This document shows, in pieces, positions 6,570 to 16,532 of a DNA stretch of 25,850 nucleotides. The position numbers and the translations under genes were made by a program. Numbering within the stretch: position 1 is the first letter of the stretch; each line of letters starts with the position of its first letter. The DNA is from Eubacteriales bacterium. Its GTDB lineage: Bacteria > Bacillota_A > Clostridia > Lachnospirales > Lachnospiraceae. The DNA is taken from positions 1-25,850 of the forward strand of contig JAUNAE010000014.1 in the NCBI GenBank assembly GCA_030527765.1, written 5' to 3'. Under the pieces are notes generated by a model. It ran no database searches. It saw only the letters and a list, made by a program, of their open reading frames with translations, and was not told where the DNA came from.

Positions 6570-9500
6570 ATGAAAAGAAACAAAGTCAAACGATATTTGG
6601 CGTTTGTGATGACAGCTGCAATGCTGATGCAGCAACATGGCGTCACAACCCTGGCAGAGGATATCTCTGTCGAACCAACTCCTATAGTTATGGAGGCATC
6701 ACCTGAAGAAGCACCTGCAGAAGAAGCAGCACCTGCAGAGGAAGTAGCTCCTGTAGAAGAGACACCGGTGGCAGTAGAAGAACCAACGGTTGAAACTCCT
6801 GCAGCAGAAGAGCCTGCAGAGACACCGGCAGAAACTCCATCTGAGGTGGAAGAACCGGAGAATACAGGGGACGAGGATCCGGCAGATGATGTGGATCCTA
6901 CAGAAGCACCGGTAGAAACTCCGGCGGAAACTCCAACGGAGGCACCTGCAGTGGAAGTTACTCCGACGGAAGCACTGACTCCTACACCGGAGGTTACCCC
7001 TACAGAGGTTCCGGAAGAAGTTGTTCTTTCCGGAAGCGTAGAACAGAGAGTACAGCAGAAACAGATGGATGGCAAGACCATCGCTGTTGTCCGCTATACA
7101 TTGAAAATTCATAATAACGCTGAGAAGAAGGCGTCTGAAAATACAACGATTAAGACCATTCTTCCGTCCACTCTTTCCTACTATCCGGGAGGAGATGAAA
7201 CTGCAGGTATCGGCGTTGCCGGTCAGACGGTTTCCTGGAGCGGTCAGAGTATTGCAGCTGGCAGCACAGCTCAGTACGTGTTCTATGCAAAAGTAGCAGA
7301 TAAGATTACAGATCCTTCACAGCTGACAGCCCAGTTCTTTATGGACGATCAGGCAATCAGCAGCGATCAGACAACATGGCTGGATACCGGCCTTCTGGTT
7401 ATTCCGGAAGAAGTTGGTCCGGAGTCTGTAAGCACAGTGAACAGTGGTGTTACCATTACTGTCAGTGCACTTTCCGGAACTTTGAAACCGGGAACAGAAG
7501 TCGTTGCGAGAAGAATCAGCAATTCCACAGCGAAGGCAACCGTAGAAGGTGCGATTGATACCGAGGAGAATGAAGTTGATAAGGTTATCGGCTTTGACAT
7601 CACTCTTCGCATCGATGGACAGGAAGTACAGCCGGATGATACAGTTCAGGTAACTTTCTCAGGAATTCCTTTTGCAGGAGATGCTCAGGAGGAATCCAAA
7701 GAGCTTGTAGTTATTCATGCAGAGAATGCCGGAGAAGCAGGTACTGACCTGGGAGCAGAGGTTTCCGGTGATACAGTTACAGTAGAAGCGGATCACTTCT
7801 CCTTCTATGCAGTTGCTGTATTGGATAAACTGAACAAGGTTCCGGAAGATCAGCAGCATACGATTACAGAACCGTACAGTGCACAGAACAGTTTCAGCTT
7901 TTATGATGGAACGCATACCTTCTCGTCACTGGCATTCGATTTCCATATTTTTGCCAATACGGTAACCATAAATAATCATACCAATGGTAATATCGCCGCG
8001 AACGACTTTAACGGTGGTGGTCAGGCATTTGGTAATAATCAGAACAATCGTGACGGCATTCAGGAGGTGAACTTCTTTGGAACCTCCGCAACGAATATGG
8101 GAGAGATCAACAATACCAGTGGAAGTGTGGTAGTCATTGGCAACTCTGTTGATACGTCCATGACGGGAACGACAGAACTTTATATCGGAACAAATGGTGG
8201 TAAGCAGGATGCGACTACCTCATCTGAGGTTTATCAGGAAGGTGCGAATTCTGATGTATATATTAACATTCAGCAGGAACTGGATAATATGGCCGAGTTC
8301 TCCGCAGCCCTTGCAGAGTTCACTGCCAATAATGTAACCGCAAGTGAACCAACAACGACGGGGGAAGGTAATCAGGCAGTTACTACAACAGTTTTCCAGC
8401 AGGGAAATTCCGGCAATACCATTGAGTTCTCAAGACCGGCAGATCAGAATACGCCGATCACGATTTCAGTCAATGCGACACAGAATTCTGTGAACTATAT
8501 TACAGTAAGTGCAAGTGATCTTGTAGGTGCCGGTGGTACAGGCAATAAGACGATGCTCAATATTATTGGAAGTATTCCGAACAGCTGTACCGTGATCATC
8601 AATGTGGACATGACCGGAGTTTCAGAGCAGGAAAAAGAATATATTCTGAGAAACCTTGTTACGACGATTGATGGCACAAAGAATGGAGAGGCAGTCACAG
8701 AAATTCCATGTAGTGTGCTTTGGAACTTCTTCCAGACATCTACAACGACAAATGAAGATACACAAGAGCAGGAAACTGCTTACAGTACTTATGAAAGTAC
8801 GAACACCATGACGTATGTGGGATGTTCCGATCATTTTCAGGGAACGATTCTCGCACCTCATGCGAATATTCACTATGGTGCGTTGAACGGAAGTGTCATA
8901 GCGAACACAACAGAGAGTAACCAGCAGGAGTCTCACAACTGGACCTTCACCGGTTTGTCTGCAAACCTGACGGTATATAAGACGTTAGTAGATCCAACCG
9001 ACTCCAGTGCAAAGACATTCTATTTTGCATTGTACAAGGACGGCGCAAGAGTTGCAGGTCAGCGTGTTCAGTCTGTTTCTGTTTCTAATGGACAGACAAA
9101 GACGGTGCAGTTCACGAACCTGAAAGCCGGGGAAACCTATCAGATATACGAGACAGACAGTTCCGGTAACAGATTGGATTCCGGTGCTAATGGGTATGCA
9201 ATCGCCGGTAATGGACAGAGTGTTACTCTTGCATCTAATGGTGGTGAGGCAAGTATCACGAACAGCAAAAATGTTCCGCAAACCACAACATACAAAGTTA
9301 ACAAACTGTGGCAGAATGAGAGTGGCGCAGGTCTTCCGTCGAGTGAGGTAAGCAGCTACAAAGTAGAAGTACAGTTGTTGAACGGAAGCGGTACTGTCGT
9401 TGATACCCAGACTTTGAAGGCTGGAAACAGCTGGAGCTATACATGGAAGAATCTTCCGGCAGACCAGGCCCCTTACAGTGTGAAGGAGGTTACCGAGCTT

Positions 9501-12500
9501 GAGGGATTCGAGTCCAGTGTGGTAGCCGTCAGTGATACTGTAAGTAATATTATTAATAAGAAGATAAATACCAAAGAGTATACTGTTTCCAAACAGTGGC
9601 TGGACGCTAAGGGACAGACACTTACAGATACACCGGACAGCATTCAGGTTACCCTTTTTGCTGATGGTGCGGAGTATGATACTCAGACATTGAGTGCAGA
9701 TAATAACTGGACTTACACATGGAAAAAACTTCCTGCTAATGCAACCTATTCTGCACAGGAAACAGCAGTACCGGGATATGAGGCACAGACACCGGTAACG
9801 ACAGATACATCAACAACCTTTATTAATAAGAAGAAATACGAAGCAAAAGGAAGCATTCAGCTGCAGGCAAACAAATCTCTGACAGGTCGTGAACTGAAGG
9901 CCGGCGAGTTCAGTTTCGTGCTTCAGGAAAATGGAACGACCATTCAGACGAAGACAAATGCAGCGGATGGAAGCATCACATTTGATGAAATTTCCTATGA
10001 ACTGAATGAAAATAAAAATGATCTTGGCACTCATACTTACACAATCTCTGAGGTGAATAACGGTATCGACGGTGTAAGTTATGACAGTAACCTTGCAACG
10101 ATTACAGTTGAAGTAACAGACAATGAGAACGGTACACTGAATGCTGCGATTACAGGTACTCAGCATACTACCTTTACAAATGCATACGAGGCAACCGGAG
10201 AGGTAAGCTTCAGCGGAACCAAGACCCTGAAAGGAAAAGATCTTGCAGCCGGAGAATTCACCTTCGTACTGAAAGAGGGCGAGACAGTTCTTGAGACCGT
10301 AACCAACGACGGAAGCGGAAACATCAACTTCAAGACTCTTGCGTATGTAGTGAATGCAGAGAAGAGTGATCTGGGTGAGCACACCTACACCATCACCGAG
10401 ACTGCAGGAAACAACAAGGGAATTACCTACGACAAGAAAGAGATCACCATTAAGGTGACGGTAACAGACAACGGAGACGGAACCTTGAAGGTAACCCGAG
10501 ACGTTGAGAACGCAGCCATCACCTTTACCAACACCTATGAAGCAAAAGGCCAGGCAGAGTTTAGTGCAAGCAAGACTCTGACGGGCAAGACTCTGAAGGA
10601 AGGTCAGTTCACCTTTATCCTTGAGGATAAGGATGGCAAGGAGATCGAGAGCCAGAGCAATGATGCAGAGGGTAAGGTAACCTTCAAGGCTATCGAGTAC
10701 ATCCTGAACAAGGATACCGATGAGACCGGAAGCTACACCTACAGGATCCGCGAGGATATCCCGAAGGATGCAGTAGACAATGTAAAAGACGGAATCACTT
10801 ACGATGACAAAGTTGTAACCGTAAACGTAGAAGTAAGTGACAATGGCGACGGAACGCTTGCAGTTACCTATGACGGTAAAGCAGAGTTTGCAGGAGCAGC
10901 CTTTGTCAACAAGTATGCAACCGCAGGAGAGGCACAGCTCTTTGCAACGAAGAGCCTGAGCGGAAGAGAACTGAAAGACGGCGAGTTCGAGTTCGTACTT
11001 TCCGAGAACGGAAAAGAGATCGAGACCGTATCCAACAACGGAAACGGAGTGGCAGCCTTCACAGCAATCAAGTACACCGAAGCAGGCGAGCATACTTACA
11101 CCATCAAAGAGAAGATTCCGGAAGACGCAGACAACAACGTGAAAAACGGAGTCACCTATGATGCCAGCGAGAAGACCGTAACTGTTACCGTAACCGATAA
11201 CGGAGACGGAACACTTGCAGTCACTTATGACGGAGAGACCACCTATGCAGGAGCAGCATTTGCAAATGCATACGAGGCAGCCGGAAAAGTTGATTTCAGC
11301 GGAATCAAGACCCTGGAAGGCAAAGATCTTGCAGACGGAGAATTCACCTTCGTACTGAAAGAGGGCGAGACAGTTCTTGAGACCGTAACCAACGATGGAA
11401 ACGGAAAGATCACTTTCAAGACTCTTGAGTATGTAGTGAATGCAGAGAAGAGTGATCTGGGTGAGCACACCTACACCATCACCGAGACTGCAGGAAACAA
11501 CAAGGGAATTACCTACGACAAGAAAGAGATCACCATTAAGGTGACGGTAACAGACAACGGAGACGGAACCTTGAAGGTAACCCGAGACGTTGAGAACGCA
11601 GCCATCACCTTTACCAACACCTATGAAGCAAAAGGCCAGGCAGAGTTTAGTGCAAGCAAGACTCTGACGGGCAAGACTCTGAAGGAAGGTCAGTTCACCT
11701 TTATCCTTGAGGATAAGGATGGCAAGGAGATCGAGAGCCAGAGCAACGATGCAGAGGGTAAGGTAACCTTCAAAGCCATCGAGTACATCCTGAACAAGGA
11801 CAAAGATGAGACCGGAAGCTACACCTACAGGATCCGTGAGGATATCCCGAAGGATGCAGTAGACAATGTAAAAGACGGAATCACCTACGATGACAAAGTT
11901 GTAACCGTAAACGTAGAAGTAAGCGACAATGGCGACGGAACGCTTGCAGTTACCTATGACGGTAAAGCAGAGTTTGCAGGAGCAGCCTTTGTCAACAAGT
12001 ATGCAACCGCAGGAGAGGCACAGCTCTTTGCAACGAAGAGCCTGAGCGGAAGAGAACTGAAAGACGGCGAGTTCGAGTTCGTACTTTCCGAGAACGGAAA
12101 AGAGATCGAGACCGTATCCAACAACGGAAACGGAGTGGCAGCCTTCACAGCAATCAAGTACACCGAAGCAGGCGAGCATACTTACACCATTAAAGAGAAG
12201 ATTCCGACAGACGCAAAAGATAACGTAAAAGACGGAGTCACCTATGATGCTAGCGAGAAGACCGTAACTGTTACCGTAACTGATAACGGTAAGGGCGGAC
12301 TGGACGTAACCTATGACGGAAAGACTACCTATGCAGGAGCAGACTTTGCAAACGAGTACAATACCAAGGGTGAGGCTGTTCTTGAAGCAAGTAAGTCTCT
12401 GGAAGGCAAAGATCTGACAGAAGGCGAGTTCAGCTTCGTTCTGAAGGATAAGCTTGGCAAGGAAATCGAAACCGTTACAAACGCAGCCGATGGCAGCATC

Positions 12501-14822
12501 TCCTTTAGTCCAATTGAGTACACAGAAGAAGGTACTTTCGAGTACACCATTCAGGAGATCGTTGATACTGAGGATGGCGTCATCTTTGATAAGACCATCT
12601 ACACTGTTCAGGTAACGACAAAAGACGATGGACTTGGAAAACTTGATGTCAAAGTTCTGTATGATGGATCCGAAAATGCACCGGAATTCATCAACAAAGT
12701 AACTAAAGTAAGCGTAAGCAAAGTAGATGTCGCAGATGGATCTGAGCTTGACGGAGCTCATATTCAGATCATCGACAGTGAAGGAAATGTAGTAGACGAG
12801 TGGGATTCCGAGGCAGGAAATGCTCATGTAACCGAAGGCCTGAAGACCGGAGAGGATTACACATTAAGAGAAACCGTAGCACCGACCGGATACACAATTA
12901 CTGCAGATACAACATTCCAGATTGATGAGACTGGCAAGATTACTTCCAGCGGAACAGTTACCGACGACGGAACCGTTCTTGTTGAAGACAGCAAGACAAA
13001 GATCCAGGTAAGCAAGGTTGATGCTGCAGATGGAGCAGAGCTTGACGGAGCCCATATCCAGATCCTTGACAGCGAAGGAAATGTTGTAGACGAGTGGGAT
13101 TCCGAGGCAGGAAACGCTCATGTAACCGAAGGTCTGAAGACCGGCGAAGAATACACACTGAGAGAGACCGTAGCACCGGAAGGATACACCGTAACAACCG
13201 ATACAACCTTCAGCATTGACGAGACAGGAAAGATCACATCCACAGGAACCGTAACAGAGGATGGAACACTTCTTGTAGAGGATGCGAAGACAAAGATCCA
13301 GGTAAGCAAGGTAGATGTCGCAGACGGAACCGAGCTTGACGGAGCCCATATCCAGATCCTCGACAGCGAAGGAAATGTCGTAGACGAGTGGGATTCCGAG
13401 GCAGGAAACGCTCATGTAGTAGAAGGCCTGAAGACCGGCGAAGAATACACACTGAGAGAGACCGTAGCACCGGAAGGATACACCGTAACAACCGATACAA
13501 CCTTCAGCATTGACGAGACAGGAAAGATCACATCCACAGGAACCGTAACTGAGGACGGAACACTTCTTGTAGAAGATGCGAAGACCATGATCAGCGTAAG
13601 CAAAGTTGACATTGCAGATGGCAAGGAACTTGCCGGAGCAGTGCTACAGATCATTGATTCTGAAGGCAATGTAGTTGCAGAGTGGACTTCTGAAGAGACT
13701 GCTCATGTAGTAGAAGGACTGAAGACAGGAGAGGAATATACACTGAGAGAGACCGTAGCACCGGAAGGATATCATCTGACAAGTGATACAACATTCACGA
13801 TCGATGAGACAGGAAACGTAACGTCTACAGGAACCGTATCCGGCGATGGAACACTCCTTGTAGAAGATGAACTGATCGGACCAATGACAGGATCTATTCA
13901 GGTAACCAAACGCCTGACCACCCTCGATGGAACAGAGTTCAGTTTCCGTGACAGAACCTTCTATGTAGCACTCTTCACAGATGCAGAAGGAACTACGATG
14001 GCAGAAGGAACTTCCATTATGCCTATCAGATTCCAGGATTCTTCTGCTGAGACAGTAACATTTGAGAACCTCGAAATTGGACATACCTATTATGTTCAGG
14101 AGGTTAGTGAATCCGGAGAACTGATGCCGGTAGGTGTGATTGATAACACTGCATACACAGCAGAGTTTGATGTTTCCAACGAGGCTGAGGTTACAGAAGA
14201 AAATGATCATGTAATCATTGCTTTTGCAAACCAGTTCACAGAGATTCCTGGAGAAGCATATCACAAGGGTAAACTGAACATCAGTAAGACCGTTCTCGGA
14301 GCTGATGGAACAGCAAAACCAAGTGATGAGACCTTCTATGCAGGTATTTTCGCAGATCCGGAATACACAACATTGTCTGATCTTGTTGATCAGAACATCG
14401 TGGCACTGCAGATGAACGGAAACTCTTCCGTAACAGCTCAGGTAACAGCAGAGCTGCATCCGGGAGAAGGATATCACTTCTACATTACTGAGACCGATGC
14501 AAATGGTGTTCCGGTAGAGAACGATGCAACATTTGCATATGAGGTAGAGGTTGTAGGAGCTGAACAGGAACTGGTAATTGGTGAGACTGAGGAAGTAAGT
14601 GTTTCTATCACAAACAAAGAGGTTGAGGTGACTGTAACACCTACACCAACCGAGACCGTTACCATTACACCGGCTCCGAGCGGAACGGTAACACCAACAC
14701 CTACCACTCCGAATGGAGTTAAGACAGGTGATGATACACCGATCAGCTTCTTCATGTATCTGATGCTCTCTGCACTGGCAATGATCGTTGCGGTGATCAT
14801 CAAGAAAAGAAGAACCGCATAA
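6570..14822 (+). CDS. giant cell-wall-anchored, isopeptide-domain adhesin/pilin-like protein
   Basis: A 2750-residue secreted protein. I chose ATG 6570 because AGGAGG (6560-6565) precedes it; the in-frame ATG 6552 lies before that site. Order of parts: signal peptide (about 1-30, KRNKVKR then a hydrophobic core); Pro/Glu/Thr-rich stalk (about 35-150); a DUF11-like and a further beta domain (about 155-425); a choice-of-anchor-A-like domain (about 441-795); Cna-B-like domains (about 800-1090); eight Spy0128-like isopeptide domains (about 1093-2045), each keeping a Lys near its start, a Glu in the YTI.E strand and an Asn in FTN.Y; four 98-residue SpaA-like repeats (about 2046-2437) with SKVD, RETVAP and LVED; two further Ig-like domains; a PT-rich wall segment; VKTGD, a membrane helix and KKRR. 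The ending is a non-LPXTG sortase signal. Covalent Lys-Asn/Asp cross-links would stiffen the stalk. No sortase or pilin partner is in the window, so adhesin versus pilus shaft is open. Confidence 0.93.
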   Translation: MKRNKVKRYLAFVMTAAMLMQQHGVTTLAEDISVEPTPIVMEASPEEAPAEEAAPAEEVAPVEETPVAVEEPTVETPAAEEPAETPAETPSEVEEPENTGDEDPADDVDPTEAPVETPAETPTEAPAVEVTPTEALTPTPEVTPTEVPEEVVLSGSVEQRVQQKQMDGKTIAVVRYTLKIHNNAEKKASENTTIKTILPSTLSYYPGGDETAGIGVAGQTVSWSGQSIAAGSTAQYVFYAKVADKITDPSQLTAQFFMDDQAISSDQTTWLDTGLLVIPEEVGPESVSTVNSGVTITVSALSGTLKPGTEVVARRISNSTAKATVEGAIDTEENEVDKVIGFDITLRIDGQEVQPDDTVQVTFSGIPFAGDAQEESKELVVIHAENAGEAGTDLGAEVSGDTVTVEADHFSFYAVAVLDKLNKVPEDQQHTITEPYSAQNSFSFYDGTHTFSSLAFDFHIFANTVTINNHTNGNIAANDFNGGGQAFGNNQNNRDGIQEVNFFGTSATNMGEINNTSGSVVVIGNSVDTSMTGTTELYIGTNGGKQDATTSSEVYQEGANSDVYINIQQELDNMAEFSAALAEFTANNVTASEPTTTGEGNQAVTTTVFQQGNSGNTIEFSRPADQNTPITISVNATQNSVNYITVSASDLVGAGGTGNKTMLNIIGSIPNSCTVIINVDMTGVSEQEKEYILRNLVTTIDGTKNGEAVTEIPCSVLWNFFQTSTTTNEDTQEQETAYSTYESTNTMTYVGCSDHFQGTILAPHANIHYGALNGSVIANTTESNQQESHNWTFTGLSANLTVYKTLVDPTDSSAKTFYFALYKDGARVAGQRVQSVSVSNGQTKTVQFTNLKAGETYQIYETDSSGNRLDSGANGYAIAGNGQSVTLASNGGEASITNSKNVPQTTTYKVNKLWQNESGAGLPSSEVSSYKVEVQLLNGSGTVVDTQTLKAGNSWSYTWKNLPADQAPYSVKEVTELEGFESSVVAVSDTVSNIINKKINTKEYTVSKQWLDAKGQTLTDTPDSIQVTLFADGAEYDTQTLSADNNWTYTWKKLPANATYSAQETAVPGYEAQTPVTTDTSTTFINKKKYEAKGSIQLQANKSLTGRELKAGEFSFVLQENGTTIQTKTNAADGSITFDEISYELNENKNDLGTHTYTISEVNNGIDGVSYDSNLATITVEVTDNENGTLNAAITGTQHTTFTNAYEATGEVSFSGTKTLKGKDLAAGEFTFVLKEGETVLETVTNDGSGNINFKTLAYVVNAEKSDLGEHTYTITETAGNNKGITYDKKEITIKVTVTDNGDGTLKVTRDVENAAITFTNTYEAKGQAEFSASKTLTGKTLKEGQFTFILEDKDGKEIESQSNDAEGKVTFKAIEYILNKDTDETGSYTYRIREDIPKDAVDNVKDGITYDDKVVTVNVEVSDNGDGTLAVTYDGKAEFAGAAFVNKYATAGEAQLFATKSLSGRELKDGEFEFVLSENGKEIETVSNNGNGVAAFTAIKYTEAGEHTYTIKEKIPEDADNNVKNGVTYDASEKTVTVTVTDNGDGTLAVTYDGETTYAGAAFANAYEAAGKVDFSGIKTLEGKDLADGEFTFVLKEGETVLETVTNDGNGKITFKTLEYVVNAEKSDLGEHTYTITETAGNNKGITYDKKEITIKVTVTDNGDGTLKVTRDVENAAITFTNTYEAKGQAEFSASKTLTGKTLKEGQFTFILEDKDGKEIESQSNDAEGKVTFKAIEYILNKDKDETGSYTYRIREDIPKDAVDNVKDGITYDDKVVTVNVEVSDNGDGTLAVTYDGKAEFAGAAFVNKYATAGEAQLFATKSLSGRELKDGEFEFVLSENGKEIETVSNNGNGVAAFTAIKYTEAGEHTYTIKEKIPTDAKDNVKDGVTYDASEKTVTVTVTDNGKGGLDVTYDGKTTYAGADFANEYNTKGEAVLEASKSLEGKDLTEGEFSFVLKDKLGKEIETVTNAADGSISFSPIEYTEEGTFEYTIQEIVDTEDGVIFDKTIYTVQVTTKDDGLGKLDVKVLYDGSENAPEFINKVTKVSVSKVDVADGSELDGAHIQIIDSEGNVVDEWDSEAGNAHVTEGLKTGEDYTLRETVAPTGYTITADTTFQIDETGKITSSGTVTDDGTVLVEDSKTKIQVSKVDAADGAELDGAHIQILDSEGNVVDEWDSEAGNAHVTEGLKTGEEYTLRETVAPEGYTVTTDTTFSIDETGKITSTGTVTEDGTLLVEDAKTKIQVSKVDVADGTELDGAHIQILDSEGNVVDEWDSEAGNAHVVEGLKTGEEYTLRETVAPEGYTVTTDTTFSIDETGKITSTGTVTEDGTLLVEDAKTMISVSKVDIADGKELAGAVLQIIDSEGNVVAEWTSEETAHVVEGLKTGEEYTLRETVAPEGYHLTSDTTFTIDETGNVTSTGTVSGDGTLLVEDELIGPMTGSIQVTKRLTTLDGTEFSFRDRTFYVALFTDAEGTTMAEGTSIMPIRFQDSSAETVTFENLEIGHTYYVQEVSESGELMPVGVIDNTAYTAEFDVSNEAEVTEENDHVIIAFANQFTEIPGEAYHKGKLNISKTVLGADGTAKPSDETFYAGIFADPEYTTLSDLVDQNIVALQMNGNSSVTAQVTAELHPGEGYHFYITETDANGVPVENDATFAYEVEVVGAEQELVIGETEEVSVSITNKEVEVTVTPTPTETVTITPAPSGTVTPTPTTPNGVKTGDDTPISFFMYLMLSALAMIVAVIIKKRRTA
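10197..12368 (+). repeat. two tandem copies of a 1086-bp, three-domain unit
   Basis: Copy 1 spans 10197-11282 and copy 2 spans 11283-12368, each 362 codons holding three isopeptide domains of about 117, 126 and 119 residues. Long stretches are identical at the DNA level, for example the segments starting at 10545 and 11631 and at 10923 and 12009, exactly 1086 bp apart. Differences cluster at the start (SGTKTLKGKDLAAGEF versus SGIKTLEGKDLADGEF) and the end of the unit. Silent-site identity points to a recent duplication or ongoing gene conversion. Confidence 0.95.
12705..13875 (+). repeat. four 294-bp SpaA-like repeats
   Basis: The SKVD motif recurs at 12717, 13011, 13305 and 13599, a period of exactly 294 bp (98 residues). 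The second and third copies are almost identical; the fourth diverges (AGAVLQIIDSEG, AEWTSEE) and is about one residue shorter. Each copy has a Lys in SKVD, a Glu in LRETVAP and an Asp in LVED, consistent with a Lys-Asp isopeptide in a Cna-B fold. Confidence 0.92.
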
Positions 14823-14868
14823 GCAGAACTTCAAAAGAAGCAGGACACATATTGATTAAGTAATACAG

Positions 14869-14903
14869 AAAGGCTCTGACCAATTGCGTCAGAGCCTTTC
14901 TTT
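14869..14903 (+). terminator. strong Rho-independent terminator of the surface-protein gene
   Basis: AAAGGCTCTGAC (14869-14880) and GTCAGAGCCTTT (14888-14899) form a perfect 12-bp stem with a 7-nt loop, followed by TTTCTTTG. Between this and the kinase gene at 15030 I see no gene and no convincing promoter. Confidence 0.95.
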
Positions 14904-15029
14904 GATTATAATATAACAGTATCGTTAATTACTGATTTGAAGAAACTATATTGCACGTCACTGAAAGAAGTATGGAATATAGAGCAGAAGCTGTAAATAG
15001 TATTTGGGAACTGAGAAATGAGGTGCGCT

Positions 15030-16532
15030 ATGGGCCTGAAAAAGCTGCATAATCGAATAACAAATTCTTTGAAAAATAAAATGATTCTTATGATTCTTCT
15101 GGCGGTTTTGCCTCTGGTTGCACTGATTATCAGTCTGTTAATTTCCCTGCAGAATTACAGCAACGCCTATGATGAAATCGTGTCGAATATGACCATTGCG
15201 AATAGTTATAATCTGGATTTCCGGGAGCAGATGGATGAGAGCGTTTATAAGCTCGTTGTCCGTGGGAAAAGTTTTGAGGAAGGCCAGAAAGATTTGGAAG
15301 TGGAAGATCCGTATGAACTGATTCGGGAACTTCGAAGCGATTTTCAGACATTGGCCCATATTACAACGGATCCGGACAGCAGACAGTGGCTGAATAACCT
15401 TCTGAGAAACATTGATACCCTTGAGGATCGCGTTAACGACATTAATGAAGATCTTAAAAATGGTGGAACTTATAACAAGAACATCGAGATGCTGGACAAC
15501 AATATTTATGTTCTGACAGAACTGATTCAGGACGATATCCAGTATTATATCTATTATCAGACACGAAGCATTGAGGTGCTGAAGACAAATCTGAATCATG
15601 ACATGATGAACATGCTGATCATTGCTGCAGTGATTCTGGCGGTCATTTTGTTATTTGTATTTCTGATCCTTGCAGTGACAGTGAAGGGCATTACCGAGCC
15701 TCTCACGGAGCTTCGCAGTGTCACGAAACGAATTGCCACGGGAGATTTCAATGCCCGCGCCGGAATTCGTACGAAAGATGAGATCGCAGAAGTTTCCGGC
15801 AGTGTCAATGACATGGCAGAGAATCTGCAGATTCTTGTCAAAAAGATCAAAGAGGATGAGCGGAAAATGCGTTACGTGGAACTTCGTCTTCTTCAGGAGC
15901 AGATCAATCCGCATTTTCTTTATAACGCACTGGACACAATTGTGTGGCTGATCGAAGGAGGCAAACCGGAGGAAGCGGAGGATATGATTGTATCCCTGTC
16001 TACATTTTTTAAGCTGGTGCTGAGCCATGGACAGGAGTTTATTACCATTCGCGAGGAAGAACAGCATATTCGAAGCTATCTGGAAATTCAGCAGGTACGT
16101 TACCGGGATATTCTGACCTATGACATTGATATTGATCCGGAGCTTTACCACTATCGTATTTTGAAAATGACTCTCCAGCCTCTCGTGGAAAATGCTCTTT
16201 ATCATGGAATCAAATACAAACGTGCCAAAGGTCATGTGCAGATTCGAGGAAAAATGACAGGTACTCATAACATCCTCTTTGTTGTAGAGGATGACGGTGT
16301 CGGTATGGAAGAAGAGGAACTTGCACGTCTTCGGGAGGAGATTCAGAAACCATGTAAGGCAACGGAGACCGGTTTTGGCATGGCCAACGTGAATGAGCGT
16401 ATCCATATGAATTTTGGATGGAATTATGGTATCACGATTGAATCAAAGGCAAGGGAAGGAACCCGAGTTGAGATTCTGATTCCCGCTGAGTGGGTAGATA
16501 GTGTCATGGGAGGAGTAGCGGAGAATGCATAG
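15030..16532 (+). CDS. LytS/YesM-type sensor histidine kinase
   Basis: A 500-residue membrane kinase. Transmembrane helix 1 is at about 18-40, an extracytoplasmic sensor region of about 150 residues follows, helix 2 is at about 193-217 and a HAMP domain at 218-271. The His_kinase (PF06580-type) region follows, with the phosphoacceptor His295 in QEQINPHFLYN. The HATPase domain has LQPLVENALYHG (N box), EDDGVGM (G1) and GFGMANVNERI (G2). I chose ATG 15030 because GAGGTG (15020-15025) lies 4 bases upstream; an in-frame ATG at 15018 would add four residues. The gene overlaps the next by 8 bases, so kinase and lipoprotein are translationally coupled. With the YesN-like regulator at 17642 it forms a two-component pair; the lipoprotein between them is the likely ligand-sensing subunit. 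Confidence 0.96.
   Translation: MGLKKLHNRITNSLKNKMILMILLAVLPLVALIISLLISLQNYSNAYDEIVSNMTIANSYNLDFREQMDESVYKLVVRGKSFEEGQKDLEVEDPYELIRELRSDFQTLAHITTDPDSRQWLNNLLRNIDTLEDRVNDINEDLKNGGTYNKNIEMLDNNIYVLTELIQDDIQYYIYYQTRSIEVLKTNLNHDMMNMLIIAAVILAVILLFVFLILAVTVKGITEPLTELRSVTKRIATGDFNARAGIRTKDEIAEVSGSVNDMAENLQILVKKIKEDERKMRYVELRLLQEQINPHFLYNALDTIVWLIEGGKPEEAEDMIVSLSTFFKLVLSHGQEFITIREEEQHIRSYLEIQQVRYRDILTYDIDIDPELYHYRILKMTLQPLVENALYHGIKYKRAKGHVQIRGKMTGTHNILFVVEDDGVGMEEEELARLREEIQKPCKATETGFGMANVNERIHMNFGWNYGITIESKAREGTRVEILIPAEWVDSVMGGVAENA

Noticed and set aside
9810..12827. A 1005-codon open frame on the minus strand inside the adhesin gene
   Set aside because: It is antisense to repeated isopeptide domains; the openness follows from codon bias and is multiplied by the tandem repeats. 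Its product is Cys/Ser/Val-rich with repeats mirroring the sense strand, and it lacks a convincing ribosome binding site.
10197..13875. CRISPR-like or satellite repeat array
   Set aside because: The repeats are 1086-bp and 294-bp in-frame coding units of protein domains, without spacers or short direct repeats.
13644..14834. A 396-codon minus-strand open frame at the 3' end of the adhesin gene
   Set aside because: The composition is unnatural (Cys-, Tyr- and Ser-rich), it is fully antisense to conserved domains, and the strong plus-strand terminator adjoins it.
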